64,000 nucleotides of DNA, from the NCBI GenBank assembly GCA_900319105.1, contig ONND01000007.1, positions 141,481 to 205,480 on the forward strand, written 5' to 3'. Positions 17,631 through 26,210 of this stretch are shown here, piece after piece (within the stretch, counting starts at the first letter, position 1; every line of letters begins with the position of its first letter). The DNA is from an uncultured Bacteroidales bacterium. GTDB taxonomy: Bacteria; Bacteroidota; Bacteroidia; Bacteroidales; Paludibacteraceae. A model generated the notes under the pieces. That model was not told where the DNA came from. It ran no database searches and saw only the letters and a list, made by a program, of their open reading frames with translations. Made by a program: the position numbers and the translations under genes.

Positions 17631-19343
17631 TTACCATCCTCCTATGTTTTGTGTATAATGTCCGTTAGATGCGGCGATCTGCGAGAACGGGATCGGCAGG
17701 TATTCGTTCTTATTGGCGGTAAAATGTGCCTCATTGTAAATCGCGCAGTTATCCGCCTCCTCTGCGTAGTACTTGTTGATCACTTTCTCTGCTTCGCCCC
17801 ATCGCACGAGGTCAAAGAAGCGCTCGGACTCCATAGCGAGTTCCAGACGGCGCTCCATCTTCACACGCTCCAGTGTCTCCTCTTTGCCGAAGCCGCCGGT
17901 ATAGGGTTTGACGAGGATATGTGCTCCGTAGTTGATGTCATATCCGTCGAGCATACCTGTACTTTGTGCTGCGCGTGAACGGATGCGGTTGACCAGGCTG
18001 ATAGCGTCCGGCAGGTCGGTACCGAGTTGCGCCTCTGCCTCGGCACGCATCAGCAGAACGTCGGCATAGCGAAGCACAATACGGTTCATCGGGCTGCCCC
18101 ACCATGCTCCTTTGATCAGGTACTCGCTGTCGGGATCCACATTATGCTTGAAGGACACATAGTAGCCATAGAGCCCGTTCGAACGGCTCCAGGTCTGAGT
18201 CTTGGCCATCATATAGTTCGGGTTGAACATGTACGGGAATCCGGGCACACCTACGGTAAGCCACAGACGAGGGTCGGCATTATCGCTCACTTTCCAGTCC
18301 GTCTGGTTGAAGTTATCGAGCAGAGGCAGACCGGCATCGTCGGTATGGAAAGCGTTCACCAGGTTCTGGCTGGGTTTGTAGAAATCACAACCTCCATCGG
18401 TCACACCCGGTATATTCGGTACGATCAGACCGTACGACCAGTTGCAGTTACCGTTCTTCGTACCGTCGTTCATCGAGTACTGCATCGCCCAGATGCTCTC
18501 ACGGCCGTTCTCGTACTGCGGCTCGGGACGGAAATTATTATGCAGGTCGGGCTCGAGGTCATAGCCGGCATAGAGCGACGGATCGGTATATTTGATGACC
18601 TGCTTGAGATCCTCCTCGTTGATACTCGTTACCTGATGCGAATTGGGGTTATCCTGACGATACGCCTTGTACAGATATACTTTGGCGAGGAGAGCAGCCG
18701 CAGCTGCCTTGGTAGGACGGCCTACCTCCACCTGAGCCTGAGGCAGCGCATTAAAGGCGGCGGTCAGGTCATTGGCGATCACCTGCCATCCTTCGTCATT
18801 GCTGTACTCCGTATTGGAGAGGTTATTATAGTCCGCCTGTGACATATCCCGCTGGATCACAAAGGGGATGTTCTTATACAGACGTTTCAAGAGGAAATGT
18901 CCGTAGCCGCGGAGAAAATACATCTCGCCCAACCGCTGCTCTTTGAGCTTGTAGGAGTCGTCCATCTCCAGCAATTCGTCGATTGCAGCGTTGGTACGAC
19001 TGAGCGCATTATAAAGACGCACCCACATATCATTGATATTCCAGTTGGTGGTCAATATACCTTGCGAGATCTCTAACTGGTGGAATACATCGCCGTCTGA
19101 GGTTCCGTTTCCGCCTTTGTAGGCATCGTCGGAGCGGACGTCGAAATTCCACATGGAGAAGGAGGAGTTGATGTCTTCGGCGGAGATGAAGACGGCATAC
19201 GCAGAGATCACCATGTTCTCCACCTGCTTCGGATCCCGTACCTGCTCTTCGCTCAAGGTCGCTTGCGGGACATTCCCGTCCAGAAACGAACAGCCGCAGA
19301 GCATTGTACCCAGGACAAACGTTAATATCTTATTTGTTTTCAT
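17631..19343 (-). CDS. susD: SusD/RagB-like nutrient-binding outer-membrane lipoprotein
   Basis: 570 residues with lipobox TMLCGC (Cys18). Typical SusD features: helical TPR-like N-terminal half (YNALSRTNAAIDELLEM, EMYFLRGYGHFLLKRLYKN), the segment RPTKAAAAALLAKVYLYKAY, and the C-terminal RYADVLLMRAEAEAQLG ... INRIRSRA and ERRLELAMESERFFDLVRW. SusD caps the SusC barrel and delivers oligosaccharide to it. It is separated from SusC by 70 bases of heptamer repeats, and followed after one base by the DUF4960-like lipoprotein. The fructan substrate is inferred from the GH32 and fructokinase neighbours. Confidence 0.95.
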   Translation of the reverse strand: MKTNKILTFVLGTMLCGCSFLDGNVPQATLSEEQVRDPKQVENMVISAYAVFISAEDINSSFSMWNFDVRSDDAYKGGNGTSDGDVFHQLEISQGILTTNWNINDMWVRLYNALSRTNAAIDELLEMDDSYKLKEQRLGEMYFLRGYGHFLLKRLYKNIPFVIQRDMSQADYNNLSNTEYSNDEGWQVIANDLTAAFNALPQAQVEVGRPTKAAAAALLAKVYLYKAYRQDNPNSHQVTSINEEDLKQVIKYTDPSLYAGYDLEPDLHNNFRPEPQYENGRESIWAMQYSMNDGTKNGNCNWSYGLIVPNIPGVTDGGCDFYKPSQNLVNAFHTDDAGLPLLDNFNQTDWKVSDNADPRLWLTVGVPGFPYMFNPNYMMAKTQTWSRSNGLYGYYVSFKHNVDPDSEYLIKGAWWGSPMNRIVLRYADVLLMRAEAEAQLGTDLPDAISLVNRIRSRAAQSTGMLDGYDINYGAHILVKPYTGGFGKEETLERVKMERRLELAMESERFFDLVRWGEAEKVINKYYAEEADNCAIYNEAHFTANKNEYLPIPFSQIAASNGHYTQNIGGW

Positions 19344-19345
19344 AT

Positions 19346-19415
19346 CTTTAAACTTTAAACTTTAAACTTTAAACTTTCAACTTAAATACTTCTTTCAACT
19401 TTCAACTCTCAACTT
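19346..19415. repeat. CTTTAAA heptamer repeat between susC and susD
   Basis: Four CTTTAAA units (19346-19373) and a CTTTCAA, followed by looser CTTTCAACT / CTCTCAACTT units running into the last codons of susC. It fills the whole susC-susD gap and so replaces any ordinary intergenic hairpin. Confidence 0.85.
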
Positions 19416-22400
19416 AGAAAGTCACCTTTGTTCCGAGCGTAACAGTCAACGGAATAGGATATTTGAAATTGGGGTTCTCCGGATCTACGCCCGTGAAGGA
19501 CTTGCCATGGATCGTGAAGACGTTCTGTGCAGAGAGGTAAAAACGCCAATTCTGCATCTTCATCTTTTCCGTAGCCGATTTGGGGAGGTTGTAACCCAAT
19601 TGGATATTACGCAGTTTGAGGAACGATCCGTCTTCTACCCAATAGGTGGACACACGCTTCTCGTTGTTATTATCCGAGAGGGAAAGCGCCGGGATATTAC
19701 TGTCCGGGTTCGTCGGACTCCAGGCATCCAAGAGTCGAGTACCCTTATTGAGGAAACCGATGTTCAGACCAGCCCAGATATCCGTCTCACGCTTGAGATC
19801 GGAGATCACATCTACTTTGCCTACGCCCTGGAAGAAGAGCGTGAGGTCGAATCCTTTGTACTCGAAATAGAAATTGGCACCGAACGCCACAGCGGGAACA
19901 GGCGAGTAGATCCAGTCCTGATCCGCCTCGTTGATAACACCGTCATTATTGAGGTCCTTGTAGCGAATACGACCCAGACCTGCGCCCTCCTGATACGCAT
20001 GGTTGTCGATCTCGTCTTGCGATTTGAAGATGCCGTCTGCGATATATCCTACTTGCGAACCGATGGCATGTCCGATGACGGACTTAACGCCATTACCGCC
20101 GAAGCGTCCGCTGGATGCGACTGTACCCGGCAGATCGACTACCTTATTGCTGTTATGCGAGATGTTCGCTGCTATATCGTACTTGAATCCGCCGCTGGTC
20201 TGATTGCGATAGCCTACGCTGAACTCCACACCCATGTTATCTACAGCGCCGGCGTTCACCCATTGGCTCGATCCTTCACCCATCGCAGCGATACCGTCCA
20301 TGAAGACGAGAATGTCCCTTGTCTGCTTGTAGTACCAGTCGAACGATCCGTAGAACGTTTGTTTGAAGAACGAGAAGTCCAGACCGACGTTCGTCTGCAT
20401 CGTGGTTTCCCATTTGATGTTATCATTACCAATCTGGTTGCGCTTGAAACCCGAAGGCAGCGTCTGACCACCATTGGTTCCCATGATATCATACGAGGTG
20501 CCATAAGACTGACCGCCTGACTCTACTACACCGTAGTTAGGTATATAGATCGTGTAACGTGCCACCGAGGATATATCCTGGTTACCGGTCTGACCCCATG
20601 ATACACGCAGCTTGAGGTCATCCATCCACGACGATGCGCCGCTCATGAATTTCTCCTGACTGATACGCCATCCGGCAGAAACAGAGGGGAAGAAAGCAAA
20701 GCGGTTGTTCTTACCGAAGCGGCTCGATCCGTCGCAACGCGCGGTAAAAGAGAACAGATACCGGTTGTCATAGGAGTAATTCGCTTTCGCAAAGAACGAG
20801 AGAAGCGAATAGCTGCCGGCGCTACCGTACGCCTGCGCCTTGCCTACACCGGCATCCGGCCACATATAATCCGGAGTGAGGATCAGGAAGTCCTCTTTAT
20901 AACCGGAGAACCACTGATCAATGGATTTATTCAACTCGGTACCTACGAGGAAGTCCGCACGGTGCTTGCCGATCTCCAGGTTATAGGTTACAATCGCATT
21001 CCAGAGCCATTTGGTCCAGTGCTCCTGCTTAGCCTCCACGCCGTTCTTGTCATTCGCCATCGTTCCCTCCGTAATAGGATAGGTGAAGATACGCTGACGT
21101 TTCTGCGCATAGTCGATACCCGCGGATGTGCGGATATGAAGGCCCTTGATCGGGTTGACGTCAATGAACGCATTACCGAAAATACGCCAATAGACGTATT
21201 GGTTGTCTTTATTACGTTTGAGACGCGCCAGCGGGTTCTCACGGTCTGGATAGCCGCCTACAGGACCTGCGAACTCGCCGTCCTTCGTATAAACCGGCAG
21301 AGAGGGGTTGAACTGCAACACGTTCTCCAGGAAATTATCCGGAGCTGCTACCTCGGAGGTGCGGCTCAGCGTGAAGTTCTCGCCGATCGTCACCTTGTCA
21401 TTGAAGAGCTTGAAGTCGCTGTTGGCACGAGCCGAGAAACGATCAAAATTGGTATATTTGATGATACCGTCATTGCGATAGTACCCTAACGAGAAGAAAC
21501 TACTACCTTTCTTACCGCCGTGCGAAACAGACACATTGTAGTTCTGCGCCCAACCCGGACGGGTGGTCTCCTTGTACCAGTCGGTATTGGCAGCAGGTAC
21601 CGTACCCGCTTCATCAAGATATTTATTCATCGTGATCGTATTGAGCACCGGATAGCCTTGGTCATTATAACCCCAATCGTAGTGATAGCCTAAGGCATTG
21701 CTATTCGGGTTGGTGCCGTCATTGACGTACGCCTGCCACATCACCCGGCCAAACTGCTCTGAGTTCAGCACTTTCATCTTATTCACGTAGTTCTGCGAGG
21801 ATACCGAAGCGTCGAACGTCACATTGAGTTTGCCCTCCGTGCCTTTTTTCGTCGTGATGATGATCACACCGTTCGCAGCACGCGATCCGTAGATAGAAGC
21901 CGAAGCGGCATCCTTGAGGATCTGAATAGACTCGATGTCGTTCGGGTTCAGTTCGTGCATGCCGGACTTGGTCGCTACTCCGTCGATGATATAGAGCGGG
22001 TCTTTGTCATTGAGCGTACCCTCACCGCGGATACGGATGGTTGCCGCTCCGGATGGATTACCATCCGCTTGAATGTTCAGACCCGGCACACGACCTTGCA
22101 GCGCCTTCATGGGATTGTTCTCTTGCTGTTTCTCCAAATCAGCCGAACTGATGGCGGAGATAGCACCGGTAAGGTCAGCCTTGCGCTGGGTGGTATAACC
22201 CGTGACAACAACCTCTTCGAGGATCTCGCTGTCTTCTGCTAACAGCACTTTTAAGTTTTCGCCGGCACCCATCGTCTGCGTGGCATAGCCTACGTAACTG
22301 ATCTCCAGCGTCGCATCGTCAGCTACCTCCAGCACGAAGTTACCGTCGAAATCGGTAATCGTTCCGTTGGTGGTACCTTTCTCTAATACACTGGCTCCGA

Positions 22401-22509
22401 TGATCGGTTCACCCGTCGCCTGATCCACAACAACACCCTTAGCGGGTCGTGCCATAGCAGAAAGAGCGAAAAGCACCATCAGTAGCCCTGTGAAAAATGT
22501 TTTTCTCAT
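19414..22509 (-). CDS. susC: SusC/RagA-type TonB-dependent outer-membrane transporter
   Basis: 1031 residues with signal peptide 1-20 (MRKTFFTGLLMVLFALSAMA). The N-terminal carboxypeptidase-like domain (GVVVDQATGEPIIGASVLEK, TDFDGNFVLEV) is followed by the TonB box region (EEVVVTGY), the plug (ISSADLEKQQENNPMKALQG, VRIRGEGTLNDKDPLYIIDG-like segment, SASIYGSRAANGVIIITTK) and a 22-strand-type barrel ending in ...TVTLGTKVTF. It imports fructo-oligosaccharides across the outer membrane using TonB energy; substrate from context. It lies 19 bases downstream of the fructokinase and is probably in the same long transcript. Confidence 0.96.
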   Translation of the reverse strand: MRKTFFTGLLMVLFALSAMARPAKGVVVDQATGEPIIGASVLEKGTTNGTITDFDGNFVLEVADDATLEISYVGYATQTMGAGENLKVLLAEDSEILEEVVVTGYTTQRKADLTGAISAISSADLEKQQENNPMKALQGRVPGLNIQADGNPSGAATIRIRGEGTLNDKDPLYIIDGVATKSGMHELNPNDIESIQILKDAASASIYGSRAANGVIIITTKKGTEGKLNVTFDASVSSQNYVNKMKVLNSEQFGRVMWQAYVNDGTNPNSNALGYHYDWGYNDQGYPVLNTITMNKYLDEAGTVPAANTDWYKETTRPGWAQNYNVSVSHGGKKGSSFFSLGYYRNDGIIKYTNFDRFSARANSDFKLFNDKVTIGENFTLSRTSEVAAPDNFLENVLQFNPSLPVYTKDGEFAGPVGGYPDRENPLARLKRNKDNQYVYWRIFGNAFIDVNPIKGLHIRTSAGIDYAQKRQRIFTYPITEGTMANDKNGVEAKQEHWTKWLWNAIVTYNLEIGKHRADFLVGTELNKSIDQWFSGYKEDFLILTPDYMWPDAGVGKAQAYGSAGSYSLLSFFAKANYSYDNRYLFSFTARCDGSSRFGKNNRFAFFPSVSAGWRISQEKFMSGASSWMDDLKLRVSWGQTGNQDISSVARYTIYIPNYGVVESGGQSYGTSYDIMGTNGGQTLPSGFKRNQIGNDNIKWETTMQTNVGLDFSFFKQTFYGSFDWYYKQTRDILVFMDGIAAMGEGSSQWVNAGAVDNMGVEFSVGYRNQTSGGFKYDIAANISHNSNKVVDLPGTVASSGRFGGNGVKSVIGHAIGSQVGYIADGIFKSQDEIDNHAYQEGAGLGRIRYKDLNNDGVINEADQDWIYSPVPAVAFGANFYFEYKGFDLTLFFQGVGKVDVISDLKRETDIWAGLNIGFLNKGTRLLDAWSPTNPDSNIPALSLSDNNNEKRVSTYWVEDGSFLKLRNIQLGYNLPKSATEKMKMQNWRFYLSAQNVFTIHGKSFTGVDPENPNFKYPIPLTVTLGTKVTF

Positions 22510-22528
22510 GATTATTTGATATTTAGGA

Positions 22529-23431
22529 TTATTTTAAGTTGTCGGGAAGTACAGGCATAGCGCCGTTTTGAGTGCACACATATGCGGAAACAGCTACTGC
22601 TTTCTCGTGCGCCTCACGGATCGATTTGCCGAGCAGGATCTGCGCCACGAAGGTAGCGGTGAACGAGTCTCCGGCACCGACGGTATCTGCCACTTTCACT
22701 TTCGGAGTAACTACATAACTCTCTTCGGTCGCGGTGAATACATACGATCCGATCGCGCCACAGGTAAGGATGAGCATTTTCAGGTCGTACTTGGCGATCA
22801 AGTCGCGGCATACGAGGCGCGTCTTCTCCGGATCTTCGGCGATCAGATGGCCGGGAACGGTAGAAACGCCGAGCAGCATAGTAGCTACTACATCCAGTTC
22901 CTCGTCGTTGATCTTGAGCACGTTCGCACGGCTTAGACTCTCTGCGATCACTTCTGCCGTGTACCAGTTCTGACGCAGGTTGATGTCGAACACACGCAGG
23001 GCATCCTGCGGCGCTTCGTCGAGGAAGGTATGGATCGTCTCACGGCTGGTCTGGGAGCGCTGGGCGAGCGAACCAAAGCAGATCGCCTGCGCATGACGAG
23101 CCACATAGAGCATGTCTTCGGTCAGAGGGATATTATCCCATGCCACACCGAGACAGATATCGTACTGCGGTACACCCTTCGAGTCGAGCGTCACCTTGAC
23201 CGTTCCGGTCGGTTGCTCTACTACGGGCAGAATATGATCCAGTCCCACTTTCTCGAAAGTCTCTACGATCTCTTCGCCCAACTCATCATCGCCTATGGCT
23301 GAGATAGCCCAGCCGTCCAAACCAAATTGAGATACATGGTACGCAAAGTTCGCCGGAGCTCCGCCGAGTTTGCGCCCTTCAGGCAGGCAATCAAATAAGG
23401 CCTCACCTATACCTACTACATATTTTTTCAT
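22529..23431 (-). CDS. Fructokinase, PfkB family
   Basis: 300 residues, cytoplasmic. The N-terminal PfkB signature is seen in GEALFDCLPEGRKLGGAPANFAYH (substrate-binding G-G-A-P-N) and the C-terminal signature in DTVGAGDSFTATFVA (catalytic Asp and anion hole GAGD). The bacterial fructokinase subfamily is indicated by IGEALFD and LGGAPANFA. It would phosphorylate fructose released from fructan, giving fructose-6-phosphate. Position between the permease and SusC matches the known Bacteroides fructan locus. Gaps to neighbours are short (18-19 bases), so operon expression is likely. Confidence 0.92.
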   Translation of the reverse strand: MKKYVVGIGEALFDCLPEGRKLGGAPANFAYHVSQFGLDGWAISAIGDDELGEEIVETFEKVGLDHILPVVEQPTGTVKVTLDSKGVPQYDICLGVAWDNIPLTEDMLYVARHAQAICFGSLAQRSQTSRETIHTFLDEAPQDALRVFDINLRQNWYTAEVIAESLSRANVLKINDEELDVVATMLLGVSTVPGHLIAEDPEKTRLVCRDLIAKYDLKMLILTCGAIGSYVFTATEESYVVTPKVKVADTVGAGDSFTATFVAQILLGKSIREAHEKAVAVSAYVCTQNGAMPVLPDNLK

Positions 23432-23449
23432 ACGATTAGATATTAATTG

Positions 23450-24616
23450 TTATTTCTTTATTTTCAGCGTATAGAACGCCAGGTAGATTGCACCTACCGT
23501 CATGACGCAAACTGCGCCGATGGTGCCGAACGTCTGTGAGGCATAGCCCATGAATAGCGGGAAGATCGTTCCGCCAAACAGACCCATGATCATCAGACCG
23601 GATACCTCGTTCTGTTTCATCGGCTCCGCTTTGAGCGCTTCGGCAAAGACGATGGAGAAGATATTCGAGTTACCGAATCCCACCAGCGCGATACCGGTAT
23701 AGAGCATGAGTTGCGTTTGACCGAAACTCATCAGCGCCATAGCCGCTACAATCATCAATGCGCTGATGGCGAAGAAGGTCTTGCTTGATACATAGCGCAG
23801 GATGAACGAACCGCTGAAACAGCCGATCGTACGGAAGATAAAGTATAGCGAGGTGGCAAATGCCGCCTGATGCAAGGTCCACCCCAGACGCTCCATGAGC
23901 AGTTTAGGAGCGGTAGTGTTTGTTCCGACATCGATACCTACGTGGCACATGATGCCGAGGAAGCAAAGGAGCACGAACGGACGCCCCAGCAGCTTGAAGC
24001 AATCTGCGAAACCCGAAACTTTGCCTTCGATAGGCTTCTCTTCGATGCGGGTCAGATAGAGGAAAATAGTGGCCAAAACACCGATGATACCATACACGAC
24101 GAAGATAATGCGCCAATCCAAGCCGAAGGACGGAATGGCAGCTACGGCTCCCCAGGTCATGATGATCGGCGCCATGAACGATGCAATCGCTTTGACGAAC
24201 TGGCCGAACGTCAAAGTAGCCGCCAGTTTATCGCCGCTGATCAGATTCGTTACCAACGGGTTAAGGCTCGTCTGCATGATCGCATTGCCGATACCGAGGA
24301 GCGAGAAAGCGACTAACATCAGGTAATAACTATTCCCGCAAAGAGGCAATAAAAGCGATAATAGCGTCACGCCTAACGAGACGAGCACCGTGTTCTTACG
24401 ACCGATACGGTTCATCAGCGTCGAGGTCGGCACCGAGAAGATCAAGAACCAGAAGAATACCAGACTCGGAATAAAATACGTCTGCGATTCGGTCAAGCCG
24501 AGATCTGCTTGTACATGATTGGATGCCGCGCCAACAAGATCCACAAAGCCCATCGTGAAGAAGGTCAGCATCACTGGCAAGAATGCCAATTTATTTACCA
24601 TTTTGTCATTTTCCAT
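23450..24616 (-). CDS. MFS sugar permease (fructose)
   Basis: 388 residues with 12 predicted membrane segments and the start MENDKMVNKLAFLPVMLTFF. Motifs of the FucP/GlcP-like branch of MFS are visible: GFVDLVGAASNHVQADLGL, STLMNRIGRKNTVLVSLGV (loop 2-3), GIGNAIMQTSLNPLVTNL and GFGNSNIFSIVFAEALK. It carries sugar over the inner membrane, most likely fructose, since it is placed between a GH32 and a fructokinase as in the B. thetaiotaomicron locus. The substrate is from context. Confidence 0.88.
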   Translation of the reverse strand: MENDKMVNKLAFLPVMLTFFTMGFVDLVGAASNHVQADLGLTESQTYFIPSLVFFWFLIFSVPTSTLMNRIGRKNTVLVSLGVTLLSLLLPLCGNSYYLMLVAFSLLGIGNAIMQTSLNPLVTNLISGDKLAATLTFGQFVKAIASFMAPIIMTWGAVAAIPSFGLDWRIIFVVYGIIGVLATIFLYLTRIEEKPIEGKVSGFADCFKLLGRPFVLLCFLGIMCHVGIDVGTNTTAPKLLMERLGWTLHQAAFATSLYFIFRTIGCFSGSFILRYVSSKTFFAISALMIVAAMALMSFGQTQLMLYTGIALVGFGNSNIFSIVFAEALKAEPMKQNEVSGLMIMGLFGGTIFPLFMGYASQTFGTIGAVCVMTVGAIYLAFYTLKIKK

Positions 24617-24644
24617 TTGTTCATTTATTTAGCTATTTAACAAT

Positions 24645-26060
24645 TCAGATTTTCACATCATAAATAGTTGCTTTGCCGCCTTCTACCTTAATATGATTAT
24701 ACGGTTTGGACGGGAAAACGAGGTTCGTCATTGCCCAGTAGCCGTTGGCGTCGAACGCCTCGATAGAGCAATGATCGATGAAAAGGATTACGCGGTACGT
24801 ATCTTGCTTAACGAAGAGCGGCGTGGTCGTCGCGCCTGTGAAATCCGCGGAGAAAGAGCAGTCGCCCGACTCGGTGCGGTCCATGGTGAAGGTATGTTTA
24901 TAGACATTGAGGGTCATGACCACGTTCTCCCCTTTGTCATTGGAGAGGGTGATGACGCCCGTCTCGGTGCTGCTCATCTCCAGTTCGATGATCGCAGCGT
25001 CACCGAGTTGCTGGGTTTCCTCGCCCTTAATAGCCATGCTTTCCGCCGAAGGCACTACGCGTACGCGCACCTCGCCCGCGTCATCCTTATAAAGACTCAA
25101 ATCGCGCGCGATGGTGTTCTGCGAGCGGAAAGCTACGGTAGGTACATTGTTCGCGTACTGCCAGTTGGACATCCATCCTAGAGACACGATACGTTGATCC
25201 GGCGCATTATGCCAGGTGAAGGTGCTATAGTTATCTTTACCATAGTCCAGCCATTTGGTCTCTTCGGGATCATCGGTACAAGTGAAGGTATGTCCGTCCC
25301 ATTGGCCTACGAAATACTGCGTGGCACTGCCACCGAAAAGACCGCCCGGGTTGAGGCTCACCAGTAAGACCCATTGGTCGTCGAATTGCAGCAGTTCCGG
25401 GCACTCCCATACGCCGCCGTGTGCGCCGTAGCCGGTACCGAAAGAGGACTCGTATTGCCATTGTTTGAGATCAGCCGAGGAATAGAAACGTATCTCCTGC
25501 TGACATGCCAGCGTCATGAGCCAGCGGTTGCTCTGCACATCCCAACTCACTTTCGGGTCGCGAAAATCAGCGATGTCACCCGTCAGAACGGGGTTGCCTT
25601 CGTACTTGGTGAATGTCATACCACCGTCAAGACTATAAGCGATCGACTGATGCTGGCCGCATATCTCCGACTGGGTAAAGACAGCCACGATGGCATTCTC
25701 TCCAAAGCCCGCCGTGTTAGTACGGTCTATCACGATAGAGCCGGAGAAGATGGTTCCTAACGAGTCCGGAGAAAGAGCAATCGGCTGGGGCTCCCAATGG
25801 ATGAGATCCGTTGAGGTAGCATGCCCCCAGTGCATCGGGCCCCAGGTCGTACCGAAAGGATTGTGCTGATAATAAAGATGCCATACTTGAGCGGCTTCGT
25901 CATAGAACATACCGTTCGGGTCATTCATCCAGTTCTGCAACGGAGAATGATGATACACGCTGCGATACGGTTCATCGGTGGGATGATGAGCCGGTAGGCG
26001 GGTACAGGATGCCATGGCGCAAGCCAGGAAAAATAAGAGGAAAATTGTTGTCTTTTTCAT
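24645..26060 (-). CDS. GH32 fructan beta-fructosidase lipoprotein (WMNDPNG type)
   Basis: 471 residues from the ATG at 26060, which starts a lipoprotein signal peptide (MKKTTIFLLFFLACAMASC, Cys19). A longer reading frame starts at 26159, but that lies upstream of the promoter boxes. Classical GH32 motifs are intact: QNWMNDPNGMFY (nucleophile Asp), ADFRDPKVSW and WECPELLQF (acid/base Glu). The five-blade propeller is followed by the beta-sandwich (IDHCSIEAFDANG). This is the canonical exo-acting type that releases fructose from inulin, levan or sucrose-type ends. It is the first gene of the operon. Confidence 0.93.
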   Translation of the reverse strand: MKKTTIFLLFFLACAMASCTRLPAHHPTDEPYRSVYHHSPLQNWMNDPNGMFYDEAAQVWHLYYQHNPFGTTWGPMHWGHATSTDLIHWEPQPIALSPDSLGTIFSGSIVIDRTNTAGFGENAIVAVFTQSEICGQHQSIAYSLDGGMTFTKYEGNPVLTGDIADFRDPKVSWDVQSNRWLMTLACQQEIRFYSSADLKQWQYESSFGTGYGAHGGVWECPELLQFDDQWVLLVSLNPGGLFGGSATQYFVGQWDGHTFTCTDDPEETKWLDYGKDNYSTFTWHNAPDQRIVSLGWMSNWQYANNVPTVAFRSQNTIARDLSLYKDDAGEVRVRVVPSAESMAIKGEETQQLGDAAIIELEMSSTETGVITLSNDKGENVVMTLNVYKHTFTMDRTESGDCSFSADFTGATTTPLFVKQDTYRVILFIDHCSIEAFDANGYWAMTNLVFPSKPYNHIKVEGGKATIYDVKI

Positions 26061-26092
26061 CGTATTAATCGTTTTTGGTTTTTTTGACGGTG

Positions 26093-26124
26093 CAAAAGTA
26101 CTACAAATTATACACGCGCACAAA
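26093..26124 (-). promoter_or_regulatory. Promoter of the fructan utilisation operon
   Basis: On the minus strand: TTTG (26124-26121), 20 bases, TACTTTTG (26100-26093). The region up to 26205 is AT-rich with two TTGCA/TGCAA-type stretches (ATGTTGCAAAATATG at 26130-26144 and TTTTGCAACATTT near 26178) forming an inverted pair, a candidate site for the AraC regulator encoded next door. Confidence 0.75.
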
Positions 26125-26210
26125 AAAATATGTTGCAAAATATGACACGTATGTTTCACTGCAACAAATCGTGCATATTTTGCAACATTTCTACCACTCG
26201 GGCGCTGCTT

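Noticed and set aside
11194-26060. Locus for starch (classical Sus)
   Set aside because: No amylase-type glycoside hydrolase is present; three GH32 enzymes and a fructokinase point to fructan.
26061-26159. N-terminal extension of the first GH32 lipoprotein
   Set aside because: It covers the promoter boxes and would bury the lipoprotein signal peptide that begins at 26060.
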